Part shown: one piece after another, positions 8,232-21,300 of the stretch
How the letters are laid out: each line of letters starts with the position of its first letter
Numbering within the stretch: the stretch's first letter is position 1
Origin: Paracoccus lichenicola
GTDB taxonomy: Bacteria; Pseudomonadota; Alphaproteobacteria; Rhodobacterales; Rhodobacteraceae
Assembly: GCF_009708075.1 (NCBI RefSeq)
Contig: NZ_WMBT01000003.1
Coordinates: 451,848-515,847 of the forward strand
Reading direction: 5' to 3'
DNA length: 64,000 nucleotides
Program-made: the position numbers and the translations under genes
Notes under the pieces: generated by a model
Told to the model about the DNA's origin: nothing
The model's database searches: none
Seen by the model: only the letters and a program-made list of their open reading frames with translations

Positions 8232-9074
8232 TCAGCGGAACAGGCTGAGGATCGCCGAGGGGGCCTCGTTGGCGATGGACAGGGCCTGGATGCCCAGCTG
8301 CTGCTGCGTTTGCAGCGCCTGCAGGCGGGCCGAGGCTTCCTCCATGTCCGCATCCACCAGCGAGCTGATGCCGAGCTTCAGCGAGTCCGCCAGATTGCCA
8401 ACGAAGTCGGCCTGATCGGTGATCCGTTCCGAAGCCGCACCAAGGGTCGCCGAGCCTGCAATGGCAATGTCAAGCAGCGCCTCGATCTCGCCAAGGGCGT
8501 CTTTTGCAGTCGCCTGATCGGTAATGGCTGTAAGCGTTGCCCCGACGATATTGGCCTCGTAATCCAGCGAGTCGACAACGATTTCGTTAGGGCTTGTAGC
8601 ACCCGTCCCGGCCAGTCGATCAAGCGAAGCGAGCGTGGTGAAGGTCGCGCCGCTATTGATACCATTAGTGCTGAGCAGGTTGATCCCGTTCATCTGCGTG
8701 CCAGACACGACCGAAGTGATGTTTGCCATCTTTTCTTCGATCTGGGCCTGCACGGTGGCGAAGTCGAAACCATCGTTACCGGCGTTCGTCGCCAGTTTCT
8801 TCATGTCGGTCAGCAGATCCACGACCATGTCCGACCCTTTCAACGCAGTCGTGACGGTCGCGTTGGCGACGTTCAGGCTGCTATGCAGGGTGGTGGCCGC
8901 AGCCTGGTCGGTTTCCATGGTCTTGGAAATGGCCCACAGCGCGGCGTTGTCCTTGGCGCTGGAAATGCTCTTGCCGGTCGAAATCTCCGATTGCGCCTTG
9001 TTCAGGCTGGCGTTCACGTTCTTCAGGGTCTGCAGGGCGACGATGGCGCCGTTGTTGGTCAGAATACTGGACAT
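8232..9074 (-). CDS. fliC: Flagellin
   Basis: Filament subunit of 280 residues, short for the family as is usual in Rhodobacterales because the variable central domain is small. The N-terminal D0/D1 helix (MSSILTNNGAIVALQTLKNV, then STGKSISSAKDNAALWAIS) and the C-terminal helix (LQTQQQLGIQALSIANEAPS, then LSLFR) are both intact. A GAGGATA ribosome site precedes the ATG. The region coding for the middle (about 8560-8660) is less GC-rich than the ends, as often seen in surface-exposed flagellin domains. Confidence 0.95.
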   Translation of the reverse strand: MSSILTNNGAIVALQTLKNVNASLNKAQSEISTGKSISSAKDNAALWAISKTMETDQAAATTLHSSLNVANATVTTALKGSDMVVDLLTDMKKLATNAGNDGFDFATVQAQIEEKMANITSVVSGTQMNGINLLSTNGINSGATFTTLASLDRLAGTGATSPNEIVVDSLDYEANIVGATLTAITDQATAKDALGEIEALLDIAIAGSATLGAASERITDQADFVGNLADSLKLGISSLVDADMEEASARLQALQTQQQLGIQALSIANEAPSAILSLFR

Positions 9075-9092
9075 CTTATCCTCAGATATGAT

Positions 9093-9107
9093 GGATGCTT
9101 TGCATCC
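9093..9107 (-). promoter_or_regulatory. Hairpin in the flagellin leader
   Basis: GGATGC-3-GCATCC is a perfect 6-bp stem whose near end is 19 bases upstream of the flagellin start codon, just before the GAGGA ribosome site. It is well placed to be bound by FlbT or to affect ribosome access. This is inferred from position and from work on Caulobacter FlbT. Confidence 0.45.
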
Positions 9108-9247
9108 GTGGTTGTGGCGTTTTGGCCTTCTGACCTTGGGCGTTTATCCCTGTGCCGCTTTCGGCATGACCGCAGTCCTAGCAGCCGGTGATTTACGGAT
9201 AGTGAATTGGCCCCCCTTTCTCAAACATCGAACGCGAAGGATTTTAC

Positions 9248-9565
9248 TCAAAACCGCTGGGGCAGGACGGCATCGGTCGGCGTCTGGCGGCGCTGCCCCC
9301 GGTGGTCATAGGTTTGCAGCATCCGCGCGTTGCGCAGGATGTCCTTGATCTGGTCGATGGCGCGTTGCGTGCCGCGCGCCGAATCCTCGGCTAGGCGGCG
9401 CAGGTGCAGCAGGGTACGCTCCATGTCCGCCCTGGTCTCGGGGTCCGGGCGGTCGCGGTCGAATCGCCTGGCCAGCGCCTCGATCCGCGACAGGGCCAGG
9501 GCCGCATCGCCAGAGATGATCGCCTGCTGGATGCCGTCCAGCATGGTCTTGTGCCGTGCCTTCAT
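9248..9565 (-). CDS. Putative FlgN-like flagellar protein
   Basis: A 105-residue, strongly helical, charged protein (LALSRIEALARRFDRDRPDP then MERTLLHLRRLAEDSARG). FlgN export chaperones have this size and helical character, and Rhodobacterales clusters often carry such a gene next to the rod-binding protein. The resemblance is weak, so it may be only a hypothetical flagellar-cluster protein. The ATG at 9565 overlaps the upstream stop (ATGA), giving translational coupling. Confidence 0.5.
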   Translation of the reverse strand: MKARHKTMLDGIQQAIISGDAALALSRIEALARRFDRDRPDPETRADMERTLLHLRRLAEDSARGTQRAIDQIKDILRNARMLQTYDHRGQRRQTPTDAVLPQRF

Positions 9566-9807
9566 TGCAGGTCCATCCGCTTTCCAAAGCCAAGGTCGAT
9601 CTGCGCGGCCATCACGGCGGCATATTCCTGGGTCAGGAAGCTGCCGAACTGGTCTTCGCCGATGCCGCCCCCGAAGGCGCCGTTTTCCGGTTTCGGCCCG
9701 CAATATTTCAACATTTCCTCAAGAAATGCCTGCTCCAGCCTTTCCGCCGCGGGGGGCGGCGATTTCAAGGGCGGCGATAACGGCGGCTGGACGTGATTCA
9801 CATGCAT
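9562..9807 (-). CDS. Rod-binding domain protein (FlgJ N-terminal-like)
   Basis: An 81-residue protein consisting of a single rod-binding domain: AERLEQAFLEEMLKYCGP, then FGGGIGEDQFGSFLTQEYA and AQIDLGFGKRM, which parallels the N-terminal half of FlgJ. In this group the domain stands alone, without the peptidoglycan hydrolase half, and is sometimes annotated CheL. It would cap or assist assembly of the flagellar rod. The ATG at 9807 is chosen because residues upstream have no family match. The gene is divergent from fliK. Confidence 0.72.
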   Translation of the reverse strand: MHVNHVQPPLSPPLKSPPPAAERLEQAFLEEMLKYCGPKPENGAFGGGIGEDQFGSFLTQEYAAVMAAQIDLGFGKRMDLQ

Positions 9808-9911
9808 GGACGGTCCCCATTTCCGATGATTTTCTACGATTATCGCCGTGCGGTAAATAAATCGTAAGGACTTGCCCTTATCCATCGGCCTGGTGATTTG
9901 GGAGTCGGCAG

Positions 9912-10889
9912 ATGGCAGAGTGTTGTGTTTCACCGATCGCGGGCGTCGTGCAGCCCGCGGCAATTGCCGAATCGGCAGAGACAGAGGGTTCCGGGACGGA
10001 TTTCACCGTCGAGGCGCCGCCCGAGGACGAGCTTGAGGCCGCCGGGCCTGAAGCGGTTCCGGCCGAGGGCCTGGCAACCGATCCGTTGCAGATGCTGATC
10101 GAGGACCTGTCCGGGATCACCGGCGCCCTGCGCGAGGCCACGCCCCGGCCGCCGGACGGGACCGCCGCCGAAGCCATGCTGACCAAGGCGGCGTCTTCCG
10201 CGGCCGTCCCGCCTTCGGACATGCCGCTGGAAGCGCGGATCGGCGGGACACCCCTTGATCCGGCCCAGGCGGACGCGACGGCAGACGCGCCGCGCGGCGC
10301 TTTCCCTTGGGGGATCCTGGACATCACGGCGCCCGAAACGCCCGTCGAGGGCGCAGCCGCCCCATCGAAGCCGGGCGACATGTCCCTGGCCGGGGCCGAA
10401 GCCTTGCTGGCCGATCCGACGGCAGGGCTGCTTCCTGCCCCCCTCCGCGACGAGGGTGTGGTCCCTGCCGAACCCCGCCTGGCCAAGGCCACGATCGTTC
10501 CGGTGGCGCGCCAGATCGCCGAGGCCGTGGTGACGGCGCGCGACGACCTTGTCGAGATTGCCCTGGCGCCCGAGGAGCTGGGCAAGATCCGCATGGTCCT
10601 GTCCGGCCCGGATCACAATCCTCATGTCACGGTCTGGGTCGAACGGCCCGAGGTCCTGGACCAGCTGCGCCGGAACGCCGCCTTTCTGCAGGAATGCCTG
10701 GGCGACGCGGGAATGCCCGAGGCCTCTTTCGAGTTCCAGGGCGACACGCCGTCCGATTCGCGCAAGGACCGCCCAACCGCTGCATCGACGGGATTTTCCC
10801 CGGCCTTCGAGGCGGCAGAACCCGCCCGGACCATCCCCGTCGCCTGGACGCCGATGGCTGTCCCGGCGCGGCTCGACATTCGCATCTGA
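9912..10889 (+). CDS. fliK: Flagellar hook-length control protein FliK
   Basis: A 325-residue protein with a long low-complexity, Pro/Ala-rich N-terminal region and a conserved C-terminal hook-control domain (about 200-280) in which LVEIALAPEELGKIRMVLSG is diagnostic: FliK family proteins read L.L.P..LG.I.V.L. It measures hook length and switches export specificity. GGGAG lies 8-10 bases before the ATG. It is followed 12 bases later by flgD, the hook scaffold gene. Confidence 0.82.
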   Translation: MAECCVSPIAGVVQPAAIAESAETEGSGTDFTVEAPPEDELEAAGPEAVPAEGLATDPLQMLIEDLSGITGALREATPRPPDGTAAEAMLTKAASSAAVPPSDMPLEARIGGTPLDPAQADATADAPRGAFPWGILDITAPETPVEGAAAPSKPGDMSLAGAEALLADPTAGLLPAPLRDEGVVPAEPRLAKATIVPVARQIAEAVVTARDDLVEIALAPEELGKIRMVLSGPDHNPHVTVWVERPEVLDQLRRNAAFLQECLGDAGMPEASFEFQGDTPSDSRKDRPTAASTGFSPAFEAAEPARTIPVAWTPMAVPARLDIRI

Positions 10890-10901
10890 CAGGAGAAACA
10901 G

Positions 10902-11561
10902 GTGATTTCCGCACTTGCCAGTTCAACCGCCGCCACGGCCGCGACCACCACGTCCACGGCCACCAGCGCGGCCGATTCGACGCATTACGACACCTTCCTG
11001 AAGATGCTGACCACGCAGCTGCAGAACCAGGATCCCCTGAACCCGATGGAGGGCAGCGACTTCGCGGTCCAGCTTGCGACCTTCTCGGGGGTGGAACAGC
11101 AGGCGCAGACCAACAAGCTGCTGGAACAGATGGTCGCGCAAGCGGGCGGCAGCCTGGGGCAACTGGCCGACTGGATCGGGAAAGAGGTGCGGACAACCGA
11201 GCCGGTCTGGTTCGGCGACGAGGCGCTGACGCTGGACATCGCGCCCGCCAGCACCGCCGACAGCGTCGCGCTGGTGGTGCTGAACGAATCGGGCCGCGAG
11301 GTCTCGCGCGAGGAGATCGGCACGGGCGAAGGGCAGATCGACTGGTATGGCCGCGATTCGGCGGGCGAGAAGCTGGCTGACGGGCGCTATGCCTTCGTGA
11401 TCGAAAGCAGCCGCGCGGGCGAGGTGATTTCCGAGGATACGGTGGGCGCCTATGTCCGCGTGGCCGAGGCCGAGATCGGCACCCGGGGCGTCGAGCTGAT
11501 CTTCGAGGGCGGCGGATCGGCCCTGGCCAGCGAGATCGAGGCGCTGCGCGGCGCGGATTAG
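10902..11561 (+). CDS. flgD: Flagellar hook capping protein FlgD
   Basis: A 219-residue hook scaffold protein with the family signature DTFLKMLTTQLQNQDPLNPM then GSDFAVQLATFSGVEQQ (about residues 28-68), followed by the two C-terminal beta domains. It starts with GTG preceded by AGGAG. It pairs with fliK in one operon. Its stop codon overlaps the cbbR stop on the other strand by 3-4 bases, so the flagellar and Calvin-cycle loci abut with no intergenic terminator. Confidence 0.93.
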   Translation: MISALASSTAATAATTTSTATSAADSTHYDTFLKMLTTQLQNQDPLNPMEGSDFAVQLATFSGVEQQAQTNKLLEQMVAQAGGSLGQLADWIGKEVRTTEPVWFGDEALTLDIAPASTADSVALVVLNESGREVSREEIGTGEGQIDWYGRDSAGEKLADGRYAFVIESSRAGEVISEDTVGAYVRVAEAEIGTRGVELIFEGGGSALASEIEALRGAD

Positions 11562-12478
11562 AGCTGCGGCAGGAAGGCGCCGCGCATCGCCAGGGTCTCG
11601 TCGCGGATCCGGGCGGTCGCGGCGCTCATCTCGCGGTCGGCGCGGCGCAGCAGGTACCAGCTGCGCTGGATCGGCAACCCGATGCCGCGCAGCGCGATCA
11701 GGCGGCCGGATCGCAACTCCTCGGTCACGGTGTGCTGCGAGATCAGCGCGATGCCCAGGCCCGCGATCACCGCCTGCTTGATCGTCTCGTTGGTGCCCAT
11801 CTCGACCGCGCGCCAGGTCGCGCCCTCGCCGATGCGGTCCAGGAAGCGGGTCATCAGGATGCGGGTGCCCGACCCTTCCTCGCGCGACAGGAAGGTCTGG
11901 GCCAGCAGGTCGCCGGGCATCACCGGGTCGGCATCGGCCAGCGGGTGGTCGGGGGCGGCGATGATGATGTGGGGGTGCGGCCCGATGGGGTCGGCGATGA
12001 CAGCGGGTTCGCGCGGCGGGCGGCCCATGATCGCCAGATCCAGGTCGTCGCCCGCCAGCGCGGCTAGGATCGCGTCGCGGTTGCCGATGCGCAGCGTCAC
12101 CTCGATATCGGGCAAAAGTCGCAACAGGCGGGCGACCAGGCCGGGGGCGAAATACTTGCCGGTGGACACCACGCCCAGGATGACGCTGCCCACATGGCCG
12201 CGCTGCAGCGCGCCGATCTGGCGGGCCGCGCGGGCCAGGGCGGTGGCGATCTGCGATTCGGCCAAAAGCAGGGCCTCGCCTTCCGGGGTGGGGCGGAAGG
12301 CGCCGTGGTCCCCCCGGACCATCAGCGCAGATCCGGCCAGATCCTCCAGGCCCCGCAACTGGCTGTGGATGGCGGGCGTGGTCAGGCCCAAAAGGCCCGC
12401 CGCCTGGGTCAGGCTGCCGGTTTCGGCCACCGCCCGCAGGCAGCGCAACTGGCGCAGGGTCAGGGCGTCATGCTTCAT
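11558..12478 (-). CDS. cbbR: LysR-family regulator CbbR
   Basis: Activator of Calvin-cycle genes that responds to metabolic effectors in other bacteria. The 306-residue protein has the LysR winged helix at residues 5-65 (LTLRQLRCLRAVAETGSLTQ then AAGLLGLTTPAIHSQLRGLE) and a periplasmic-binding-like effector domain. Its position, divergent from cbbF with about 96 bases between the starts, fits CbbR. Two inverted copies of a 15-bp site lie in that gap, one of them directly before the cbbR start codon, which suggests autorepression. Confidence 0.9.
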   Translation of the reverse strand: MKHDALTLRQLRCLRAVAETGSLTQAAGLLGLTTPAIHSQLRGLEDLAGSALMVRGDHGAFRPTPEGEALLLAESQIATALARAARQIGALQRGHVGSVILGVVSTGKYFAPGLVARLLRLLPDIEVTLRIGNRDAILAALAGDDLDLAIMGRPPREPAVIADPIGPHPHIIIAAPDHPLADADPVMPGDLLAQTFLSREEGSGTRILMTRFLDRIGEGATWRAVEMGTNETIKQAVIAGLGIALISQHTVTEELRSGRLIALRGIGLPIQRSWYLLRRADREMSAATARIRDETLAMRGAFLPQL

Positions 12479-12479
12479 C

Positions 12480-12525
12480 TTCAGGGAAATCTAATCGCCA
12501 TTTCGCCTTATTAAATTTCCTTGAA
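12480..12525. promoter_or_regulatory. CbbR operator: two inverted 15-bp boxes between cbbR and cbbF
   Basis: TTCAGGGAAATCTAA (12480-12494) and TTAAATTTCCTTGAA (12511-12525) are inverted copies of each other with two mismatches, separated by 16 bases. Both contain the T-N-A ... T-N-A pattern with 7-8 base spacing known for CbbR-type LysR sites. The gap is AT-rich compared with the flanking genes. The left box ends at the cbbR start codon and the right one lies 49 bases before the cbbF start. Binding is inferred. Confidence 0.6.
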
Positions 12526-12574
12526 AACCCGGTCCTGTCAACCTGCCCCTATCAGACGCCGAAGGGAGGGGCCG

Positions 12575-13570
12575 ATGACCACGCCCAGCATCGACACCAC
12601 GCATGTTCCGCCCCGGTTCCGGCCGCTGATGCTGGCCCTGGCGCGGGGGGCGGCGGCCCTGGCAGGCGTCATCCGGCGCGGCGATACCAGCCTGTCGGCC
12701 CCAGTCGGCACCAACAGCGGCGGCGACGGGCAGAAGCGGCTGGACATCCAGGCCGACGCGCTGTTCCGCGATGCGCTGCGGGATGCCGGGCTGCGCTGGT
12801 ATGCCAGCGAGGAACAGGACGCGCCCATCGCCATGCAGCCCGGCGGCGCCTTTGCCCTGGCCATCGACCCGCTGGACGGGTCGTCCAACATCGACACCAA
12901 CGTGTCGGTCGGCACGATCTTCGCGGTCTATCCCGCAGCCGACCGGTCTGATGCCAGCTTCCTGCGCCCGGCCCGCGACCTGATCGCCGGGGGCTACGTC
13001 ATCTATGGCCCGCGCTGCTGCCTGGTGGTCAGCTTTGGCGAGGGCACGCAGATCTATACGCTGAACCCCGACACCGACGGCTTCGACCTGACCGATCCGC
13101 GCGTGACCCTGCCGGACTGCTTCTTCGAATTCGCGATCAACGCCTCGAACTATCGCCACTGGCCGCGCCCGATCCGCGCCTATATCGACGACTGCCTGGC
13201 CGGGATCGACGGCCCGCGCGAGCGCAACTTCAACATGCGCTGGATCGCGTCGCTGGTGGCCGAGGCGCACCGGATCCTGATGCGGGGCGGCATCTTCCTG
13301 TATCCGGCGGACGCGCGGAAGGGATACGAACGCGGCCGGCTGCGGATGCTGTATGAATGCGCGCCGATCGCCTTTGTCATCGAACAGGCGGGCGGGCGGG
13401 CGACCGATGGCGCGCTGCCGATCCTGGACGGGGCCATCACCGACCTGCACGGGCGCACGCCGCTGGTGTTCGGATCGGCCGAAAAGGTGGACCGCGTCGC
13501 CGCCTATCACGACCTGCCCCCGGCCGAGGTGTCCGCCCTGTTCGGCCATCGCGGCCTGTTCCGGGCCTGA
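12575..13570 (+). CDS. cbbF: Fructose-1,6-bisphosphatase class I (Calvin cycle)
   Basis: Hydrolyses fructose-1,6-bisphosphate, and in autotrophs often sedoheptulose-1,7-bisphosphate, to regenerate ribulose bisphosphate. The 331-residue protein carries the metal-binding [13 protein letters not shown] and the late active-site segment GIFLYP. The ATG at 12575 follows a strong GGGAGGGG; the open frame extends upstream by 18 codons without support. It is the first gene of the cbb operon, under divergent CbbR control, and ends 7 bases before cbbP. Confidence 0.93.
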   Translation: MTTPSIDTTHVPPRFRPLMLALARGAAALAGVIRRGDTSLSAPVGTNSGGDGQKRLDIQADALFRDALRDAGLRWYASEEQDAPIAMQPGGAFALAIDPLDGSSNIDTNVSVGTIFAVYPAADRSDASFLRPARDLIAGGYVIYGPRCCLVVSFGEGTQIYTLNPDTDGFDLTDPRVTLPDCFFEFAINASNYRHWPRPIRAYIDDCLAGIDGPRERNFNMRWIASLVAEAHRILMRGGIFLYPADARKGYERGRLRMLYECAPIAFVIEQAGGRATDGALPILDGAITDLHGRTPLVFGSAEKVDRVAAYHDLPPAEVSALFGHRGLFRA

Positions 13571-13577
13571 GGGAACC

Positions 13578-14450
13578 ATGAGCAAGAAGCATCCCATCAT
13601 TTCCGTCACGGGCAGTTCCGGCGCGGGCACGACCACGGTCAAGACGACCTTCGACCAGATCTTCCGCCGCGAGGGCATCACCGCCGTCAGCATCGAGGGC
13701 GATGCCTTTCACCGCTTCGATCGCCAGGCGATGAAGGACGAACTGACGCGCCGCCAAGCCGCAGGCGACCAGACCTTCAGCCATTTCAGTTTCGACGCCA
13801 ACGAGCTGGAAAAGCTGGAAGACATCTTCCGCGTCTATGGCGAAACCGGCAGCGGGGAAACGCGCCACTATGTCCACGATGACCGCGAGGCCGAACGCTG
13901 GGGCGCCGCCCCCGGCACCTTCACCCCCTGGGCGCCCTTCGAGGAAGGGTCGGACCTGCTGTTCTACGAAGGCCTGCACGGCGCGGTCGCCAACGACACC
14001 GTGAACCTGGCCAAGCTGGCCGATCTGAAGATCGGCGTGGTGCCGGTCATCAACCTGGAATGGATCCAGAAGATCCACCGCGACAAGGCCAGCCGGGGCT
14101 ATTCGACCGAGGCCGTGACCGACACGATCCTGCGCCGGATGCACGCCTATGTGCATTGCATCTGCCCGCAGTTCACCCAGACCGACATCAACTTCCAGCG
14201 GGTGCCGGTGGTCGATACCTCGAACCCCTTCGTTGCCCGCTGGATCCCCACGCCCGACGAAAGCCTGGTGGTGATCCGGTTCCGCAACCCGCGCGGCATC
14301 GACTTTCCCTATCTGGCCCAGATGATCGACGGGTCGTGGATGACGCGGGCCAATTCCATCGTCATCCCGGGACCGAAGACCGACCTTGCGATGCAGCTGA
14401 TCCTGACGCCGATGATCCTGCGCCTGATCGACGACGCCAAGCGCGCCTGA
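13578..14450 (+). CDS. cbbP: Phosphoribulokinase
   Basis: Makes ribulose-1,5-bisphosphate from ribulose-5-phosphate and ATP, one of the two enzymes unique to the Calvin cycle. The 290-residue length and P-loop GSSGAGTTT (12-20) are those of the class I bacterial enzyme; [11 protein letters not shown] and [13 protein letters not shown] are further family segments. GAGGGAA precedes the ATG by a few bases. It sits between cbbF and cbbT with only 7 and 10 bases of spacing. Confidence 0.96.
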   Translation: MSKKHPIISVTGSSGAGTTTVKTTFDQIFRREGITAVSIEGDAFHRFDRQAMKDELTRRQAAGDQTFSHFSFDANELEKLEDIFRVYGETGSGETRHYVHDDREAERWGAAPGTFTPWAPFEEGSDLLFYEGLHGAVANDTVNLAKLADLKIGVVPVINLEWIQKIHRDKASRGYSTEAVTDTILRRMHAYVHCICPQFTQTDINFQRVPVVDTSNPFVARWIPTPDESLVVIRFRNPRGIDFPYLAQMIDGSWMTRANSIVIPGPKTDLAMQLILTPMILRLIDDAKRA

Positions 14451-14460
14451 GGGAACCGCC

Positions 14461-19009
<4,549 letters not shown>

Positions 19010-19017
19010 CCCGCACC

Positions 19018-19066
19018 GGTGCGCGTGAACACGCACCTTCCGTAGGGTGCGTGCTCTGCACGCACC
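19018..19066 (+). repeat. REP-like GTAG hairpin between cbbL and cbbS
   Basis: GTAG (19042-19045) is followed by GGTGCGTG-5-CACGCACC (19046-19053 and 19059-19066), the hallmark layout of REP elements: a GTAG foot and a stem-loop. An upstream CACGCACC (19030-19037) can pair with the same GGTGCGTG, and GGTGCG (19018-19023) with CGCACC (19032-19037), so alternative structures exist. It could stabilise the cbbL end of the mRNA or reduce read-through into cbbS. Confidence 0.6.
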
Positions 19067-19091
19067 TCCCCCGCCACAAAGGAGCCAACCG

Positions 19092-19508
19092 ATGAAACTG
19101 CGCCAAGGTCAGTTCAGCTTCCTGCCCGACCTGTCGGACGACGACATCCGCGTGCAGGCCCAATACGCCATCGACAACGGCTGGGCCGTGTCGGTCGAAT
19201 ACACCGACGACCCGCATCCCCGGAACACCTATTGGGAAATGTGGGGCCATCCCATGTTCGACAACCCGGACGCCGCCGCCGTGGTCTTCGAGGTCAACGA
19301 ATGCCGCAAGGAACATGGCGGCACATACATCCGCGTCATCGCCTTTGACGCGTCCCCCGGGTGGGAATCCATCCGCATGAGCTTCATCGTGAACCGCCCT
19401 GCGACCGAACCCGGGTTCCGCCTGATCCGCCAGGAAGCCGAGGGCCGCAGCGTCCGATACACGATCGAAAGCTATGCGGTGCGCGAACCCGAAGGGATGC
19501 GCTATTGA
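19092..19508 (+). CDS. cbbS: Ribulose-1,5-bisphosphate carboxylase small chain, red type
   Basis: Small subunit of form IC Rubisco, 138 residues, longer than green-type small chains because of a C-terminal beta-hairpin extension (the FRLIRQEAEGRSVRYTIESY segment) characteristic of red-type enzymes. Core family segments are GQFSFLPDLSDDDI and YWEMWGHPMFD. An AAAGGAG ribosome site lies 6-7 bases before the ATG. It is followed by a strong hairpin before cbbX. Confidence 0.97.
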   Translation: MKLRQGQFSFLPDLSDDDIRVQAQYAIDNGWAVSVEYTDDPHPRNTYWEMWGHPMFDNPDAAAVVFEVNECRKEHGGTYIRVIAFDASPGWESIRMSFIVNRPATEPGFRLIRQEAEGRSVRYTIESYAVREPEGMRY

Positions 19509-19513
19509 TCAAG

Positions 19514-19560
19514 GCCGGGGGCGCTTCGCCCCCCGGACCCCCAGAGGATATTTAGGCAAA
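19514..19560 (+). repeat. Terminator-like repeat (GC hairpin plus GAGGATATTTAGG), copy 1
   Basis: CCGGGGGCG-CTT-CGCCCCCCGG is a stable hairpin, followed by ACCCCC and AGAGGATATTTAGGCAAAG. A nearly identical unit lies between gcvH and gcvP at 25642-25691. The unit sits between cbbS and cbbX, so it may act as a partial terminator that lowers cbbX expression relative to Rubisco. Confidence 0.65.
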
Positions 19561-19605
19561 GGTGAAGGCGCGGTTTCCTGCCGCGTCGGTCCTTGGAGGT
19601 GAACG

Positions 19606-20538
19606 ATGGACGAGTCCCGCCCCACCCATGTCGATCTGACCGCCGCGTTCGAGGACAGCGGCGTGCGCGACGTGCTGCGCGAACTGGACGAGACGCTGAT
19701 CGGTCTTGAACCCGTCAAGTCCCGCATCCGCGAAACCGCCGCCCTGCTGCTGGTCGATCAGGCCCGCCGCCAACTGGGCCTGGCCACGGAAACGCCCACG
19801 CTGCACATGTCCTTCACCGGCAATCCCGGCACCGGCAAGACCACGGTCGCGCTGAAGATGGCCGACCTGCTGCACCGCCTGGGCTATGTCCGCAAGGGCC
19901 ACCTGGTGACGGTCACGCGCGACGACCTGGTCGGCCAATACATCGGCCACACCGCCCCCAAGACCAAGGAGGTGCTGAAAAAGGCCATGGGCGGCGTGCT
20001 GTTCATCGACGAGGCCTATTACCTGTACCGGCCCGACAACGAACGCGACTATGGCCAGGAGGCCATCGAGATCCTGCTCCAGGTGATGGAAAACAACCGC
20101 GACGACCTGGTGGTGATTCTGGCAGGCTATGGCGACCGGATGGACCGCTTCTTCGCCTCGAACCCCGGGTTCCGGTCGCGCATCGCCCATCACATCGAGT
20201 TTCCCGATTATTCGGACGGCGAACTGCTGCACATCGCACAAACCATGCTGGCCCGGCAGAACTATCGCCTGGACGACGGGGCGCGGGCGGCGATGGAGGA
20301 ATACATCGCCGCGCGGCGCGGCCAGCCGCATTTCGCCAATGCCCGGTCGGTCCGAAACGCCCTGGACCGCGCCCGCCTGCGGCAGGCGAACCGGCTGTTC
20401 ACCGAGGCGAGCGGTCCCATCGGCGCCGACCGCCTGTCGCTGATCACGGAACCCGACATCCGCGCCAGCCGCGTCTTTCGGGGCGGGCTTGACGTGGACC
20501 GCAAGACCGGGCAGGCGATGCGGCAGGCCGCCGAATAG
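19606..20538 (+). CDS. cbbX: Red-type Rubisco activase CbbX
   Basis: AAA+ ATPase that pulls on the extended C-terminus of the form IC large chain to release inhibitory sugar phosphates. The 310-residue protein has Walker [10 protein letters not shown] (72-80), Walker [13 protein letters not shown] and the arginine-finger region. In the Rhodobacter enzyme, ribulose bisphosphate acts as an allosteric effector. GGAGGTGA precedes the ATG. The hairpin repeat upstream probably tunes its level below that of Rubisco. Confidence 0.96.
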   Translation: MDESRPTHVDLTAAFEDSGVRDVLRELDETLIGLEPVKSRIRETAALLLVDQARRQLGLATETPTLHMSFTGNPGTGKTTVALKMADLLHRLGYVRKGHLVTVTRDDLVGQYIGHTAPKTKEVLKKAMGGVLFIDEAYYLYRPDNERDYGQEAIEILLQVMENNRDDLVVILAGYGDRMDRFFASNPGFRSRIAHHIEFPDYSDGELLHIAQTMLARQNYRLDDGARAAMEEYIAARRGQPHFANARSVRNALDRARLRQANRLFTEASGPIGADRLSLITEPDIRASRVFRGGLDVDRKTGQAMRQAAE

Positions 20539-20549
20539 GGAAATCCGCC

Positions 20550-21248
20550 ATGACATTCGACCGCACCGTCAAGATCGCGCCGTCCATCCTGTCCGCCGAT
20601 TTCGCCAACTTCGGCGCCGAGATCCGCGCCATCGAGGCGCAGGGCGCCGACTGGGTCCATGTGGACGTGATGGACGGGCATTTCGTGCCGAACCTGACCT
20701 TCGGCCCGCCCGCCGTGAAGGCCTTCCGCCCGCATGTGAAGACCCTCATGGACGTTCACCTGATGATCGCCCCGGTGGACCCCTATATCGAGGCTTATGC
20801 CGAAGCCGGCGCCGACATGATCACCGCCCATGTCGAGGCGGGGCCGCACCCCCACCGCACCCTGCAAGCCATCCGCGCCACGGGAAAAAAGGCGGGGATC
20901 GCGCTCAATCCCGGCACCCCGGTCGAGGCGGTGGAATACCTGCTGGATCTGGCCGACATGGTGCTGGTGATGACCGTGAACCCCGGTTTCGGCGGGCAGA
21001 AGTTCATCCATTCGCAGATCGACAAGATCGCCCGGTTGCGCGGCACCATCGGCGACCGGCCCATCCACATCCAGGTGGACGGCGGCGTCGATCCCGTCAC
21101 CGCGCCCCTGGTCGCCAAGGCCGGGGCCGACGTGCTGGTGGCGGGATCGGCGGTCTTCAAGGGCGGCTCGGTGGGTCAGCCGCAGGTCTATGGGCAGAAC
21201 ATCCGGGCGATCCGGGACGCGGCGCGGGGGCTTGCCCAAGCGATTTGA
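20550..21248 (+). CDS. cbbE: Ribulose-phosphate 3-epimerase
   Basis: Interconverts xylulose-5-phosphate and ribulose-5-phosphate, feeding phosphoribulokinase. The 232-residue TIM barrel starts [18 protein letters not shown] and shows [29 protein letters not shown] and QVDGGVD, all metal or substrate loops of the family. It is 11 bases after cbbX and is the last recognisable Calvin-cycle enzyme of the operon. No phosphoglycolate phosphatase (cbbZ) or glyceraldehyde-phosphate dehydrogenase gene follows. Confidence 0.96.
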   Translation: MTFDRTVKIAPSILSADFANFGAEIRAIEAQGADWVHVDVMDGHFVPNLTFGPPAVKAFRPHVKTLMDVHLMIAPVDPYIEAYAEAGADMITAHVEAGPHPHRTLQAIRATGKKAGIALNPGTPVEAVEYLLDLADMVLVMTVNPGFGGQKFIHSQIDKIARLRGTIGDRPIHIQVDGGVDPVTAPLVAKAGADVLVAGSAVFKGGSVGQPQVYGQNIRAIRDAARGLAQAI

Positions 21249-21300
21249 CAATCCGCCCGACCCGCGCTTCCCTGCGGCGCAGGACAGAAGGGGACAGGCA

